Notes under the pieces: generated by a model
The model's database searches: none
What the model was told of the DNA's origin: nothing
The model's input: only the letters and a program-made list of their open reading frames with translations
Shown: piece by piece, positions 18,501-26,900 of the stretch
Layout of the letters: the number at the start of each line of letters is the position of its first letter
Position numbering within the stretch: position 1 is the stretch's first letter
NCBI GenBank assembly: GCA_038527215.1
Contig: JBCBGC010000077.1
Coordinates: 1-37,695, forward strand
Length of the DNA: 37,695 nt
Direction of reading: 5' to 3'
Source of the DNA: JAWPMV01 sp038527215
Lineage (GTDB): Bacteria > Bacteroidota > Bacteroidia > J057
Program-made: the position numbers and the translations under genes

Positions 18501-19005
18501 CTGCGCCATTTATGGATTAGGGTTTGGGGTGCCTATTATTGGAGAGGCCGTTACCAAACTTAACTGGATCCAGGTTATCCTTAAGACGCTGGCGGCGACC
18601 TTAATATTATGGATTTTTGCCGCTTCTATCATGTTCGTTTTCAGTTGGTTCAATGCGGAGCCTCAACCAGAAGAAAATCCCCAAAATTCCTCTGTCGAAG
18701 ATACCAGGACCATGAATCCCACCACCGGCCAGCAGAGCCAACTAACTAATCCTCAGCTTGCACAATTAAATCCTGGATTTACGCCTACCCAGATTGCCGT
18801 AATTAATGATCCAGACGGATATACCAACATCCGCTCCAAACCTAATTCGAATTCCCATATTCTGGGCAAGATCTATACAGGCCAAGAATTCCTGGCCCGT
18901 CCTTACAATAACAAATGGCACAAGGTACATAGCCAGATCGGCATCGAAGGATTTATGTTTAGTCAACTTGTGAGGCCCGTTCGTGCCTATTCTTCCACCT
19001 TTTAA
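15586..19005 (+). CDS. Membrane Ser/Thr protein kinase with SH3b tail
   Basis: A large receptor-like kinase of 1139 residues. Residues 1-48 form a short helical module (LPLRRLLQLAEE, resembling SAP or Rho-N folds). Residues 52-103 carry five TE[VA]Y repeats. The kinase domain spans about 120-410: SEGSGEAVIYLV as glycine loop, Lys161 (VLKLYF), catalytic HCDLKPQNV with Asp258 and Asn263, DYG at 278-280 in place of DFG, and GTATYRAPEQ. A helical region follows, then about six or seven membrane spans between residues 795 and 1020. An SH3b domain lies at the C-terminus (DGYTNIRSKPNSNSHILG), often a cell-wall or peptide binder. The topology puts the kinase inside; the SH3b may lie outside. All catalytic residues are intact, so it should be active. 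Confidence 0.93.
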   Translation: MLSRAELQKLPLRRLLQLAEEHAIPNLDELDHAQLIERLHQFFATQGLQEKTEVYTNSTENDRTEVYSQTEDAGDQTEAYQLEDTDRTEAYTDSAAEDTTEAYNLENTSGSPKSDRHKLGPGDSILLNEKRYKILSIISEGSGEAVIYLVENEKGEEKVLKLYFEFANYKLEPNPQALSRIQKIQDADILRLWDFGTNDQKYEGKYCFEISDLARGGDLLKVGSLQKKYTPDFVRQHVVPEIFKGIQRLHRHKIFHCDLKPQNVFYLDEAQTDLVIGDYGSAKTLDEEIDQEAWQTSLAKGTATYRAPEQSNLIINNKNDYYSFGIILVHLVYPELLFVSKKGEKLDREKLSKVIRRLYRHRPIMDSWDLAYGNINDLIAGLTLYDHETRWGEQEVSDWLAGKTVKIRYQQDTHIKPIKLSAKVVIENETDLLRFMGEEENWHERLILDTPTYTSMLDFINSARDAEQRKEFQDIIKFYKKSYEYTKGAIVRFFRPRASLDYDGLEINLWQSENIEADVVRWISKLDEKWRTTPLEGIRFQLFRLELALRQLEKDLEGDAASQLLVHEILEGIGAALKSDTQQQTSGRGFAFFHSRLDPSERRIRSSQKLLLNLFYDFVPDRSFRTQEGKYITTLKEVCLHLAQSPEQFTDLHESLEREMFLEKNQLSGYSNFDYRDLMFTVFQAEMNNEIRIKDVQINPNRSFDVQYHTTRSLSPFLKDHQITQTLEDADPNIHTMKLEGNLFGGSGAMLYTHFQRGLKNTHGIILKSLRKENQKEIQSRLTLASIGQNIQLHIAEIMASVAISILFLFYLWVPEFIEATNLNNYVNYSESALSTTSFWTLGLLFAVPVIIAIAVNLFYPRQGYFLSEKSGNGYFTLDTTTITLVGVALVAFPILMGLTNWLWELLADVVLVIAGGAFLIGFSDSSESDPPSWKPITVLGGAIILVGLAIARFFSMFGSGNERGWYDLIAFCAIYGLGFGVPIIGEAVTKLNWIQVILKTLAATLILWIFAASIMFVFSWFNAEPQPEENPQNSSVEDTRTMNPTTGQQSQLTNPQLAQLNPGFTPTQIAVINDPDGYTNIRSKPNSNSHILGKIYTGQEFLARPYNNKWHKVHSQIGIEGFMFSQLVRPVRAYSSTF
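15739..15894 (+). repeat. Five TE[VA]Y repeats in the kinase N-terminus
   Basis: The motif occurs at residues 52 (TEVY), 64 (TEVY), 77 (TEAY), 88 (TEAY) and 100 (TEAY), with spacing 12, 13, 11 and 12. The linkers are acidic and vary. The regular spacing and invariant Thr-Glu suggest repeated phospho-sites or docking peptides in a disordered linker just before the kinase domain. Confidence 0.8.
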
Positions 19006-19023
19006 CCCCTAGCCTAATCTTCC

Positions 19024-20586
19024 ATGAGTGGACCTAAGTATTCGCCACCACCCCCTCCTCGCTACTCCGTGAGTGCTTTTAATGGAGAACTCAATCACAT
19101 ATTCTCCATCCAAAGGCAAATCACTCAGCTATGGGAACAACTTGCCCGGTGTGAATTTCAAGACGCCCAAAGGCATATTCAGTTTGATTGCCAGGCCTTT
19201 ATCGAAAGCTACCAGCGCTCATATGAGGAAGCGGTGCAGCCTTTCAACATTTTCCACGCCGGGACCTTTGGGCAAGCTCGATACGATAGGTATCAACGGG
19301 AGATTACGCAAAAGAAAAGGAGGCTCAATCAGGTAAGAAACGAGCTGCTTGCTGAAAAAAACCGTTTCCTTGCGCTCAAGGAAGACTATAAGGCTTACCT
19401 GGAGTATGAGAATTATCACCACCGGGTGGGCCTGAGCTTTGCAGAATGGAAAGTTCAGTTTTGTGAGGAAATGTCGAAACGTTTGGTGGAGTTTCCGGAA
19501 GTGAAAGAAAAGGGGGTTCGCCAGATCAACCAAGTCGAAATCAAACCAAGATCTGAACGCTTTTATCCGGGGTTTTCAGGAGGGAAAAGTCGGGCGGTGC
19601 AAGGAGTTAATGCCGACTTGCAACAAGCCAAAGACCAGGTCCATGATATTCGGAAGAACGTAGGAAAGGAAGTGGTAGGCAAAATGAGTGCTGAAGCCTT
19701 TAAATCATTCGGTAAAGCAGTTCTGAAGCCAGTGCTTCCCATGGATTGCAAGCAATATGCTACTCGGATTATGAAGGTTATAGATGAGCTCGGATCGGCG
19801 GAATTGCAAGTCCAGTTTAAAAAAGAACTGACAGACATGCAGGAAGATGAAGTTCGGCATGATACAGACTATTTTCGAGAACTCTATAACGAGGTGAAAA
19901 AGGTGCAGATCCTCCAGAAAAGGAAAGAAGAGCTAAGAAAACTGGAAGAAGAGCTGAAGACCTTGTCTTTGCATGAGGAATGTCTGCTTGCCTATGAGCA
20001 ATGGAATAAACTGGTTCGGGAAATCTCACAGAAATCCAATATAAAAAGCCGGGATTTAGAGGAGGTAGTATACCAGGCCCAGCAATTGATCCAGGATAGT
20101 GAGGCCCGTCAACAAAGTGAATGGGTCATCCAACAAGAAAGGCTTTTTCTAAAGCGCCAGTTGATCAATCAGCTTTCCGCGATGAATTATGAGGTAATGG
20201 AAGACCTGGAAGTCGTGGATTTCGAAAAGAATAAAGAATTTATTTTCAATATACCCCAGCAAGAAAACTACCTGTCTATCCAATATCGGGAGGATGGCTC
20301 CTTTAGCTATAATTTTTTCATTCCGGAGGATAAGAACCAGTTGAGCAGCGCCGAACTGAAAGCCAAACTGGTAGATATGCAGTCCGCGTGCGATGATTTT
20401 GATACAGTCTTATCTGAGTTAAATGCATTGGGGCTTCCTATTCGCATAGGAAAAGAAAAGCCAGCCACAGCCGAAACCTTGATGCAATTACCAGAGCGCA
20501 TCAGAACGCAACTGCCTGAAAAGGAACAAACCAGAATCGAAGTCGAACAACAACGCAAACGCACCTTAAATAAAGACAACACATGA
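19024..20586 (+). CDS. Coiled-coil protein of the kinase-AAA operon
   Basis: This soluble 520-residue protein has no enzyme motif. After a short proline-rich start (MSGPKYSPPPPPRYS) it is mostly charged helix with long coiled-coil stretches, for example residues about 90-125 and 285-330 (QKRKEELRKLEEELKTL). A mixed alpha/beta region lies at about 385-440 (EVMEDLEVVDFEK, YLSIQYREDGSFSYNFF). Its start is 18 bases after the kinase stop, and its stop overlaps the AAA+ gene start by 4 bases (ATGA), so it is made in step with the ATPase. I infer a scaffold or adaptor joining the kinase to the AAA+ ring, on context only. No homologue name comes to mind. Confidence 0.85.
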   Translation: MSGPKYSPPPPPRYSVSAFNGELNHIFSIQRQITQLWEQLARCEFQDAQRHIQFDCQAFIESYQRSYEEAVQPFNIFHAGTFGQARYDRYQREITQKKRRLNQVRNELLAEKNRFLALKEDYKAYLEYENYHHRVGLSFAEWKVQFCEEMSKRLVEFPEVKEKGVRQINQVEIKPRSERFYPGFSGGKSRAVQGVNADLQQAKDQVHDIRKNVGKEVVGKMSAEAFKSFGKAVLKPVLPMDCKQYATRIMKVIDELGSAELQVQFKKELTDMQEDEVRHDTDYFRELYNEVKKVQILQKRKEELRKLEEELKTLSLHEECLLAYEQWNKLVREISQKSNIKSRDLEEVVYQAQQLIQDSEARQQSEWVIQQERLFLKRQLINQLSAMNYEVMEDLEVVDFEKNKEFIFNIPQQENYLSIQYREDGSFSYNFFIPEDKNQLSSAELKAKLVDMQSACDDFDTVLSELNALGLPIRIGKEKPATAETLMQLPERIRTQLPEKEQTRIEVEQQRKRTLNKDNT

Positions 20587-22472
20587 TCAACCCTCAGCAG
20601 ATATTTCCCCGGTGGCTAAGAGAATTTCACCGCTTTCTACCTTTGCGCTCTCAGTTTTATTTGTACGGCAATATTTACGACACTTATTATTTCCCCCGGA
20701 ACTTTCAGGAAGTATCAGACGAAGCAGACCTTAACTGGACGAAGTTCCCTAATATCGATCGCTTACTAAGGGTTTATCTCAACAGTCAGGGCTATGAAAT
20801 ATCCTGCTATTATGATGTGCTGGATGGATTACGGGTTTCCTCCGTCGATAACATGGTAAATCGAAATAACATCATTGATTACTTGCGTGATAATGATCCT
20901 CAATCCCAAAACTGGAGTTTGGACAATGGGAAAATTGATCATGTCCTGGATGAAGCCCTGACCTTCTTCCGCATTCTCATGTCCCGATCTCGCAAGCTAA
21001 CGGTAGGGGTGATTAATTTTTCTTCCCGCTTTACCTCCAACCCTAATTCCCTGACGGAAAAGGAGCGCATGCTCTTCTTGCGGATGCTAAAAGCAGCCCA
21101 GGAAGCCCGCAGATTCCCTAACCAAAATAACCTGGGCAATGTCTTAATTTTCCTCTGTGACAAATTAAATGATATCCCCAGTTGGCTGTTGCTGGAGAAC
21201 CCGCTGACCAAAGGCATAGAGGTAGCCAAGCCCAATAAGGAGGAGCGTAGCCGGTTTTTGGAAAAAGAGACTGGTTTCTTTCACAAGGATGGAGCAGAAA
21301 TCGACTTGATAAATTTGCATAAGCGGTTTCCTGACCTAACCGATGGATTTTCCAATCGGGAAATGGAAAACCTTGCGGTGCTATCTAGACGAGAACAGAT
21401 ACATATCAATCAAATTTCCCAAATCGTAGACCTGTATAAGTACGGAGTGAAAGAAAATTTTTGGGAAAAGCTGGAAATGGAGACCATTAAAAATGCACCT
21501 GAAACCATGAAGAAAAGGGTTAAGGGTCAACAACCAGCCATTGAAAAGAGTACCCAAATCATCCGCAGAGCTCAACTTGGCCTGGAGTCTATAGATCAAC
21601 GGAAACCCAAGAATAGGCCGAAGGGCGTGTTGTTTTTTGCGGGTCCTACGGGTACCGGTAAAACTGAGCTCGCCAAAACACTCGCAGAATTAATATTTAG
21701 CGATGAGGATGCCATCGTGCGATTTGATATGAGTGAGTATAACGATGCAAATTCGGACGTGAAACTTATCGGATCTCCTCCAGGCTATGTTGGCTACGAC
21801 GAAGGAGGACAGCTCACCAAAAAGGTAAAAGAAAAACCTTTCTCAGTAGTTCTTTTTGATGAAATAGAAAAAGCTAATCCAATCGTATTTGACAAATTTC
21901 TCCAAATCCTGGATGACGGCAGGCTCACGGATGGAAAGGGGGAGACAGTCTACTTTTCAGAATCTCTGATCATTTTTACCAGCAACCTGGGAATCTACAG
22001 AGAAGATGAAAGAGGGAAAAGGGTTTTAAATGTTAAATATGGGGAACCCTATGACCAAATGTCCGAAAAGGTCATGGATGAAATCAAGGAGTTTTTTAAT
22101 TCAAAGCTTAATCGGCCAGAAATTCTTAACCGCTTCGGAGAGAATTTTGTGATTTTTGACTTCATTAAACCACCGGTGGATAAAGAAATCCTCAACATTG
22201 GCATGGGGCAAATTCGCCATAACCTCCTTCAACAAAAAGGGATCGAATTTTCTTACGACGATACCTTCCTGGACCTTTTCCTGGAGCACTATGTGCAGGA
22301 TAATTTGATTAATGGCGGACGGGGCATTAACAACCGGGTGGAAGAATACATTAAAAATGGACTCGCAAGTTTTATGTTCGAATTGGGTAAGCCGGGGGAT
22401 TTTGCTTGTCGGGTCTTTATGGAAACGGTAGCCGGAGAAGAAAAGCCACAAATTAAATTTGCATGCAATTAA
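20583..22472 (+). CDS. ClpB-D2-like AAA+ ATPase with degenerate first AAA module
   Basis: The 629-residue protein carries two AAA-type halves. The C-terminal half (about 320-620) is a clear ClpA/B D2 class module: Walker A GPTGTGKT at 354-361, the sensor region of SPPGYVGYDEGG with an aromatic pore loop (GYVG), Walker B VVLFDEIEKA with Asp426-Glu427, and sensor IIFTSNLG. The N-terminal half reads FYLYGNIYDTYYF and later NVLIFLCDKLNDIPSWLL followed by PNKEERSRFL, which resembles an AAA core without a Walker A. No ClpB middle domain or N-domain is seen. It should form a ring that threads or remodels a substrate using ATP. The gene overlaps the coiled-coil gene by 4 bases and the radical SAM gene by 10. 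Confidence 0.92.
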   Translation: MINPQQIFPRWLREFHRFLPLRSQFYLYGNIYDTYYFPRNFQEVSDEADLNWTKFPNIDRLLRVYLNSQGYEISCYYDVLDGLRVSSVDNMVNRNNIIDYLRDNDPQSQNWSLDNGKIDHVLDEALTFFRILMSRSRKLTVGVINFSSRFTSNPNSLTEKERMLFLRMLKAAQEARRFPNQNNLGNVLIFLCDKLNDIPSWLLLENPLTKGIEVAKPNKEERSRFLEKETGFFHKDGAEIDLINLHKRFPDLTDGFSNREMENLAVLSRREQIHINQISQIVDLYKYGVKENFWEKLEMETIKNAPETMKKRVKGQQPAIEKSTQIIRRAQLGLESIDQRKPKNRPKGVLFFAGPTGTGKTELAKTLAELIFSDEDAIVRFDMSEYNDANSDVKLIGSPPGYVGYDEGGQLTKKVKEKPFSVVLFDEIEKANPIVFDKFLQILDDGRLTDGKGETVYFSESLIIFTSNLGIYREDERGKRVLNVKYGEPYDQMSEKVMDEIKEFFNSKLNRPEILNRFGENFVIFDFIKPPVDKEILNIGMGQIRHNLLQQKGIEFSYDDTFLDLFLEHYVQDNLINGGRGINNRVEEYIKNGLASFMFELGKPGDFACRVFMETVAGEEKPQIKFACN

Positions 22473-23080
22473 TTCTGAATCGGATTCAATGGCCCGTCTA
22501 TAATCTGGGTCCGGGAAAGCGGATGGGGCTTTGGGTACAGGGTTGCAGCCTTGGCTGTAAAGGATGTATTAATCCTGCCCTTTGGACGCAAGAACAGGGA
22601 CAAGCTGTACCCATTCCTCAACTTGTGCACGCCATTGCTTCCCAGGAAGATGCTATTGAGGGGATTACTATTTCCGGCGGGGAGCCTTTTGAGCAATACC
22701 CTGCCTTAATGGCATTTTGTGCCTTTTTGAAAAAACGGACTTCCTTGAATATTTATGTGTTCAGCGGGTACCGCCTCGAGGAATTATTGGACAAATATCC
22801 AGATCAGATTTTTTTGAAATATGTGGACTTTCTCATGGATGGCCGCTACGAAGGAGAAAACCACGACGACCAAAACGTAAGAGGTTCGCTGAATCAGCAG
22901 TTGTACGAAATAAAAGCTGGTGTAGCCCGGCCCATTCCTCCATTTCCGACTTCCTCGAAATGGTCCCTCAAGGTCGAGGATGATCAAACGGTCTTTATGT
23001 CCGGTATCCCGCGAAAAGGGGAACTACAGAAAATTCGCCAAGCCCTGGCTGCCCAGGGAATCAACCTCAAACCACAGTAA
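22463..23080 (+). CDS. NrdG-like radical SAM protein
   Basis: This 205-residue enzyme is close to the length and layout of the ribonucleotide reductase activase NrdG. The [4Fe-4S] motif is GCSLGCKGC with Cys28, Cys32 and Cys35 (CX3CX2C), followed by SGGEPFEQYP, which binds S-adenosylmethionine. The protein would cleave SAM to make a 5'-deoxyadenosyl radical. There is no nrdD in the window, and the gene overlaps the AAA+ gene by 10 bases, so a role in anaerobic reductase activation is unlikely. I infer that it acts on a protein or small molecule within this system, perhaps making a glycyl radical or a modification. No SPASM domain is present. Confidence 0.9.
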   Translation: MQLILNRIQWPVYNLGPGKRMGLWVQGCSLGCKGCINPALWTQEQGQAVPIPQLVHAIASQEDAIEGITISGGEPFEQYPALMAFCAFLKKRTSLNIYVFSGYRLEELLDKYPDQIFLKYVDFLMDGRYEGENHDDQNVRGSLNQQLYEIKAGVARPIPPFPTSSKWSLKVEDDQTVFMSGIPRKGELQKIRQALAAQGINLKPQ

Positions 23081-23082
23081 AC

Positions 23083-23742
23083 ATGCCCAGTATAAATTGC
23101 CCTAATTGTGGAAACCTGGTCGAATGGCCCGAAGGGCTTGCCCCTCCCATAGAATGCAATAATTGTTTTTATGATATTCAAGACCTGACCGCGTCCCCCC
23201 CTGAACCTAATCCGGTTTCAGAAAGTACCCCAGAAAATCCGGCTAACTCAGCTGGGAATCCACCTGAAGGACCCGTCTTGCAGGTATTGTCTCAAGCAAC
23301 TCAGGAAAGTTTTTCTGTTTTTCCCAGTTCAACCCCTACCATTATTGGGCGGCACTTTGTAGGCAAATTGGTCTTGGAAAAGGTTTCTAGAAAAATCAGC
23401 AGAAAGCACTGCGAAATAAGATATGAGGATGGGCATTATTATGTCACGGATCTGGGGTCAGCAAATGGAACCTTTGTGGGGGAGCATAAACTAGATTGCA
23501 AGTCTTATCCTAATCAGCAACTGAAAGATGGGCAGGCTTTATTTTTAGGGCGAGAGCCCTTCGTTGTTCGCTTGATACAGGAAGACCCGCAGCCTGGGAG
23601 GGTTCCCAACGCAGCCGAGCCTAACCGAATTTCCCTGAAGGTAGCGGAATCAGCCCCTCTCTATGAATGTCAAAGTTGTTTTAACTATCGATCTCCCGTA
23701 CCAGAATTTACCTGTCCCAAGTGCAATAATTACAATGGCTAA
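23083..23742 (+). CDS. FHA domain protein with N- and C-terminal zinc ribbons
   Basis: The 219-residue protein begins 2 bases after the previous stop. A zinc ribbon at 1-30 has CPNC (6-9) and CNNC (25-28). A proline-rich linker leads to an FHA domain at about 65-165 with the conserved residues: Gly89-Arg90 in IIGRHF, SRKH at 106-109, and NGT at 128-130. A second ribbon closes it, with CQSC (196-199) and CPKC (211-214). FHA domains bind phosphothreonine peptides, so a phosphorylated kinase or AAA+ partner is the likely ligand. The zinc ribbons may mediate contacts with protein or nucleic acid. It is the last gene of the packed operon. Confidence 0.93.
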   Translation: MPSINCPNCGNLVEWPEGLAPPIECNNCFYDIQDLTASPPEPNPVSESTPENPANSAGNPPEGPVLQVLSQATQESFSVFPSSTPTIIGRHFVGKLVLEKVSRKISRKHCEIRYEDGHYYVTDLGSANGTFVGEHKLDCKSYPNQQLKDGQALFLGREPFVVRLIQEDPQPGRVPNAAEPNRISLKVAESAPLYECQSCFNYRSPVPEFTCPKCNNYNG

Positions 23743-23839
23743 CAAGGGATACCATGGCCAACAACCAAAAGTAAGACAACACCTGGCGCAACCTACTCAA
23801 TATTGCCACGATTGTCAGCCTTACCCTGGCGGCCATTAA
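23735..23839 (+). CDS. Possible 34-residue ORF overlapping the FHA gene stop
   Basis: An ATG at 23735, eight bases before the FHA stop ends, opens a frame that reads MANKGYHGQQPKV, has a CHDC pair near the end and finishes in PYPGGH. The overlap is typical of coupled genes, and the CxxC matches the zinc-ribbon style of the FHA tail. No family is known. It may equally be a chance frame in the convergent gap, which otherwise holds no gene. Confidence 0.25.
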   Translation: MANKGYHGQQPKVRQHLAQPTQYCHDCQPYPGGH

Positions 23840-23918
23840 GCTGGGACAGGCGGGCAGATTCAACTCAGGGCCTGAAGCATTTCAACAACCAGCATGAGGA
23901 TAGGGGTTGGAGGGTTAA

Positions 23919-26900
23919 TTAGTTTTCCAGCAGAATAAATCCGCCCCAATCACGTGGATTAGGAAAGCGTCCCCGCACTGCTTGTTGGGCCTTTCGAAAG
24001 GCGAGTTGCTTGTCCTGATCCTGGAGCCAATATTCATAAAAAAGCTGAAACAAGTGCTGAGTGGGCTCGTCCGGTACGGACCAAAGACTCATGATGATGG
24101 CTTTTGCCCCAGCTGCGAAGAAGGCTCGTTGAAGACCAAATACACCTTCCCCTTCCGTGACCTTTCCTAAGCCCGTTTCACATCCCGAAAGGACTACCAG
24201 TTGGGTCTCCGATAAGTCCAGTTGGGAAACCTCAAAGGCCGTTAAAATTCCTTTATTCGAGGCATTGGCTCCGGCTAACACAATCCCAGCATGAAACATT
24301 GCCTCCTCATGTTCTCCAAGGTTGGAGGGGGGAGGTACTCCCATGCCTCGGAATTGATTAAATTCAACATATTCCTCAAAATCAGGCTCTGGATACGCCT
24401 GGAATTCTGGAGGGCTGAAATACGCGTGGGTGGCCAGGTGAAGAATTCCCGGTGAAGTATGTTCCCAGAGCTTCTCTTTTTTTGCCTCCTGACCCTGAAA
24501 TATCTGAAGACTAATCTGGTGATCGTCTAATAAAAATGCGATTTGCTGGGTTTCTTCTTTGGCTCCAGGTAAAGGGGACCAGTTTGCCCATCCCGGCGGA
24601 CCATAGTCCGGAGCTCCCAGAATAAGATTCATTCCAGGGAAGGCGGGACGCGGAGCTTTTACACTTTCCAGACTACGGATACTTGTAAGGTAAATCAACT
24701 CTTTTTCATCCATCAAAAGAGCTTTCGAATCTGGGTTGCGGAAAAGATTGAAATTGCAAAGGCTTAACATTCCATCTACGCAAAGATAGATAGTAGAGTA
24801 GGGTTCGAGGATAGAGGCGATGGGTTGCCATAAATAGGTCCATAATTCCTCAGCTAATGCTTGGTGAGCTTCCTGGGTGTGTGTACGGCCCAGCTTACCA
24901 ATGATTTCCTCAATTTCATTCCCCTTCTCTATCATATGGAGCAAGATATTCTCCTGATCTGGAAGGAGTATAAAAACGACATATATTTGGAAAGGAATTT
25001 CTTCCCCAAGGCCCATAGGTGGGGATAGCGAGACAAATTCAAGGGCAGCTTCATTAGGGTGGAGGTGGTCGCGCAAGGCCTTCAGGTCAACTTCGGGAAT
25101 ATCCTCCCGATCCTTTTGCCTAAAATTAAGCGCTTTTTCCAGCTGAGAAATCTTTTGGGAAATATCTTCAGATTGCTGGGCGTCAAATGATTCTTCTGAT
25201 TCGAATAGGGCAATTTTCCGGGCTCTAAGGGATTTCCACTGATCTAATGTAGGGGCGGACTGCTCATTAGCCTGTTCATAAACCTGCCTCATTAAATTCG
25301 AATGGGAATATAAAACCAGCCCTTTTAACCGAAGCCACAAGATTAAGGCATGGGAAGCATCTTTAGTTTCCCCTTTCCCCATGGCTTCCGCTAAATAGAC
25401 GAAAAATAAATATAATTTAAGCCGGTATTTCTGAAGAAAGATTACCTTTTCAGCTTCCGTGAGGTACCCAAAGTTCGCTTCTAATTCGGATAAAATTGAA
25501 CCCATGCTGGTATTCATGGTTTCAATGGCTCCCTTTTTATCCTTCGAAATATGTTTTAGGCTCATATCTACTAGGCCTTCCGATTGTATGATGTCATCGA
25601 TATAGGGGTTTTTCTCCCTGGCCTGAGAGAATAGTTGGGAATATTTCTGAGTATTTTCCTCATCTCCTAAGGACGAATATGTACTGACCGCTGCACCAAC
25701 CAGCAATACATAAACATGACTCTTTTTATGTTCTGGGTTTTGATCAAAGAATTTCATCCCTTTCTCAATGATTCTGATTCCCCCATAATGATCAAAAAAT
25801 ATATTATAAATTCCGACCAGATTAACTTCCAAATCAAGGACTCGAAGATCTGACTCCCCGTAAGTGGCCCTCGCTAAATGGATGGCTTTTTTATTACTGA
25901 GGATGGCTTCCTTTTTTTGTCTGGTAAATGCATAAGAAGTGGTCAAGTCTCGAAGAGCTACCAGTCGGAATTCCACAGCCTCAGGCTGATGTTCCTCAAA
26001 ATAGGCGATGGCAGCCAGCTGCATTTCGATGGCTCTTTCATAGCGTCCAGAATCCGAATACACCATGGCCTGGCGGGAAAGCAAGAGTCCTCTGGCCTCT
26101 TCCAGCTCTGCTGGAAGCTCATCCAAATACTGGTCAAAGTAAAACTCTGCCTCTGAATTATTATCCTTGAGGCTCATCAACATAGCCCAAGCATATTTCA
26201 CAAGCTTTTCCAGGGAATGATTTTGGTCCCACCAGAAAGAATCCTCCTGCATGCAGACCTCCAGATATTGTTCAGCTTTCTCCAAATTATTATCGCCAAA
26301 TTGTATGATACCTGCTAGTGCATGGCATTGGAAATAGGCAAAATCTTTAATGGCGCGCTTTTCGCCACTTGCTATGGCTATCTCATAGGCTTCGATGGCT
26401 AGATTATTTTTGTCGAACATCCAATAACACAGCCCAAGTCCATTATGTAGGAAAAACCGGTAGTGGGTTAATTCCTCTTCTGTTCCTTCGAGGCCTGGCT
26501 CCAGGTACCTGGCTTTTTCTAAACAGCGGAATGCAGATTCATAATCCTTGTTTTCGCATTGCTCTGCACCCTGCATGATATAACATATTCCTAAAAAGTA
26601 AGACTGATCCTCTTCTCTCTCTACTATAGGTAAGAGTCGATGATAAAAAGGATAAGCACGCTTGCCCCCGTACAGAATAATTGCTTGAGCTCCAAGGTCA
26701 ATTAGATAAGGAATCAGTTCTTTACTAGCTTCTCCAAAATGAACTTCTGCTAAGGAATAAAGGGTCTCATATGCTTCAAAAGCCTCTTCCTCTAATTCTA
26801 GTTGTTGGCAGAGCTCATAATAGGTATGGAAAAACAAATCTTCGTATTCTTCCCATGGAATAGGTTTCATTTGTTGATACAGGGAGAGACCTGTTTTCGC

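Noticed and set aside
22463..23080. Genuine NrdG activase
   Set aside because: There is no nrdD in the window and the gene is embedded by overlap in the AAA+ operon; NrdG-like fold is retained in the call.
14824..23742. Type VI secretion locus
   Set aside because: Kinase, phosphatase, FHA and ClpB-like genes match its control unit, but no sheath, Hcp, VgrG, TssJLM or baseplate gene is present.
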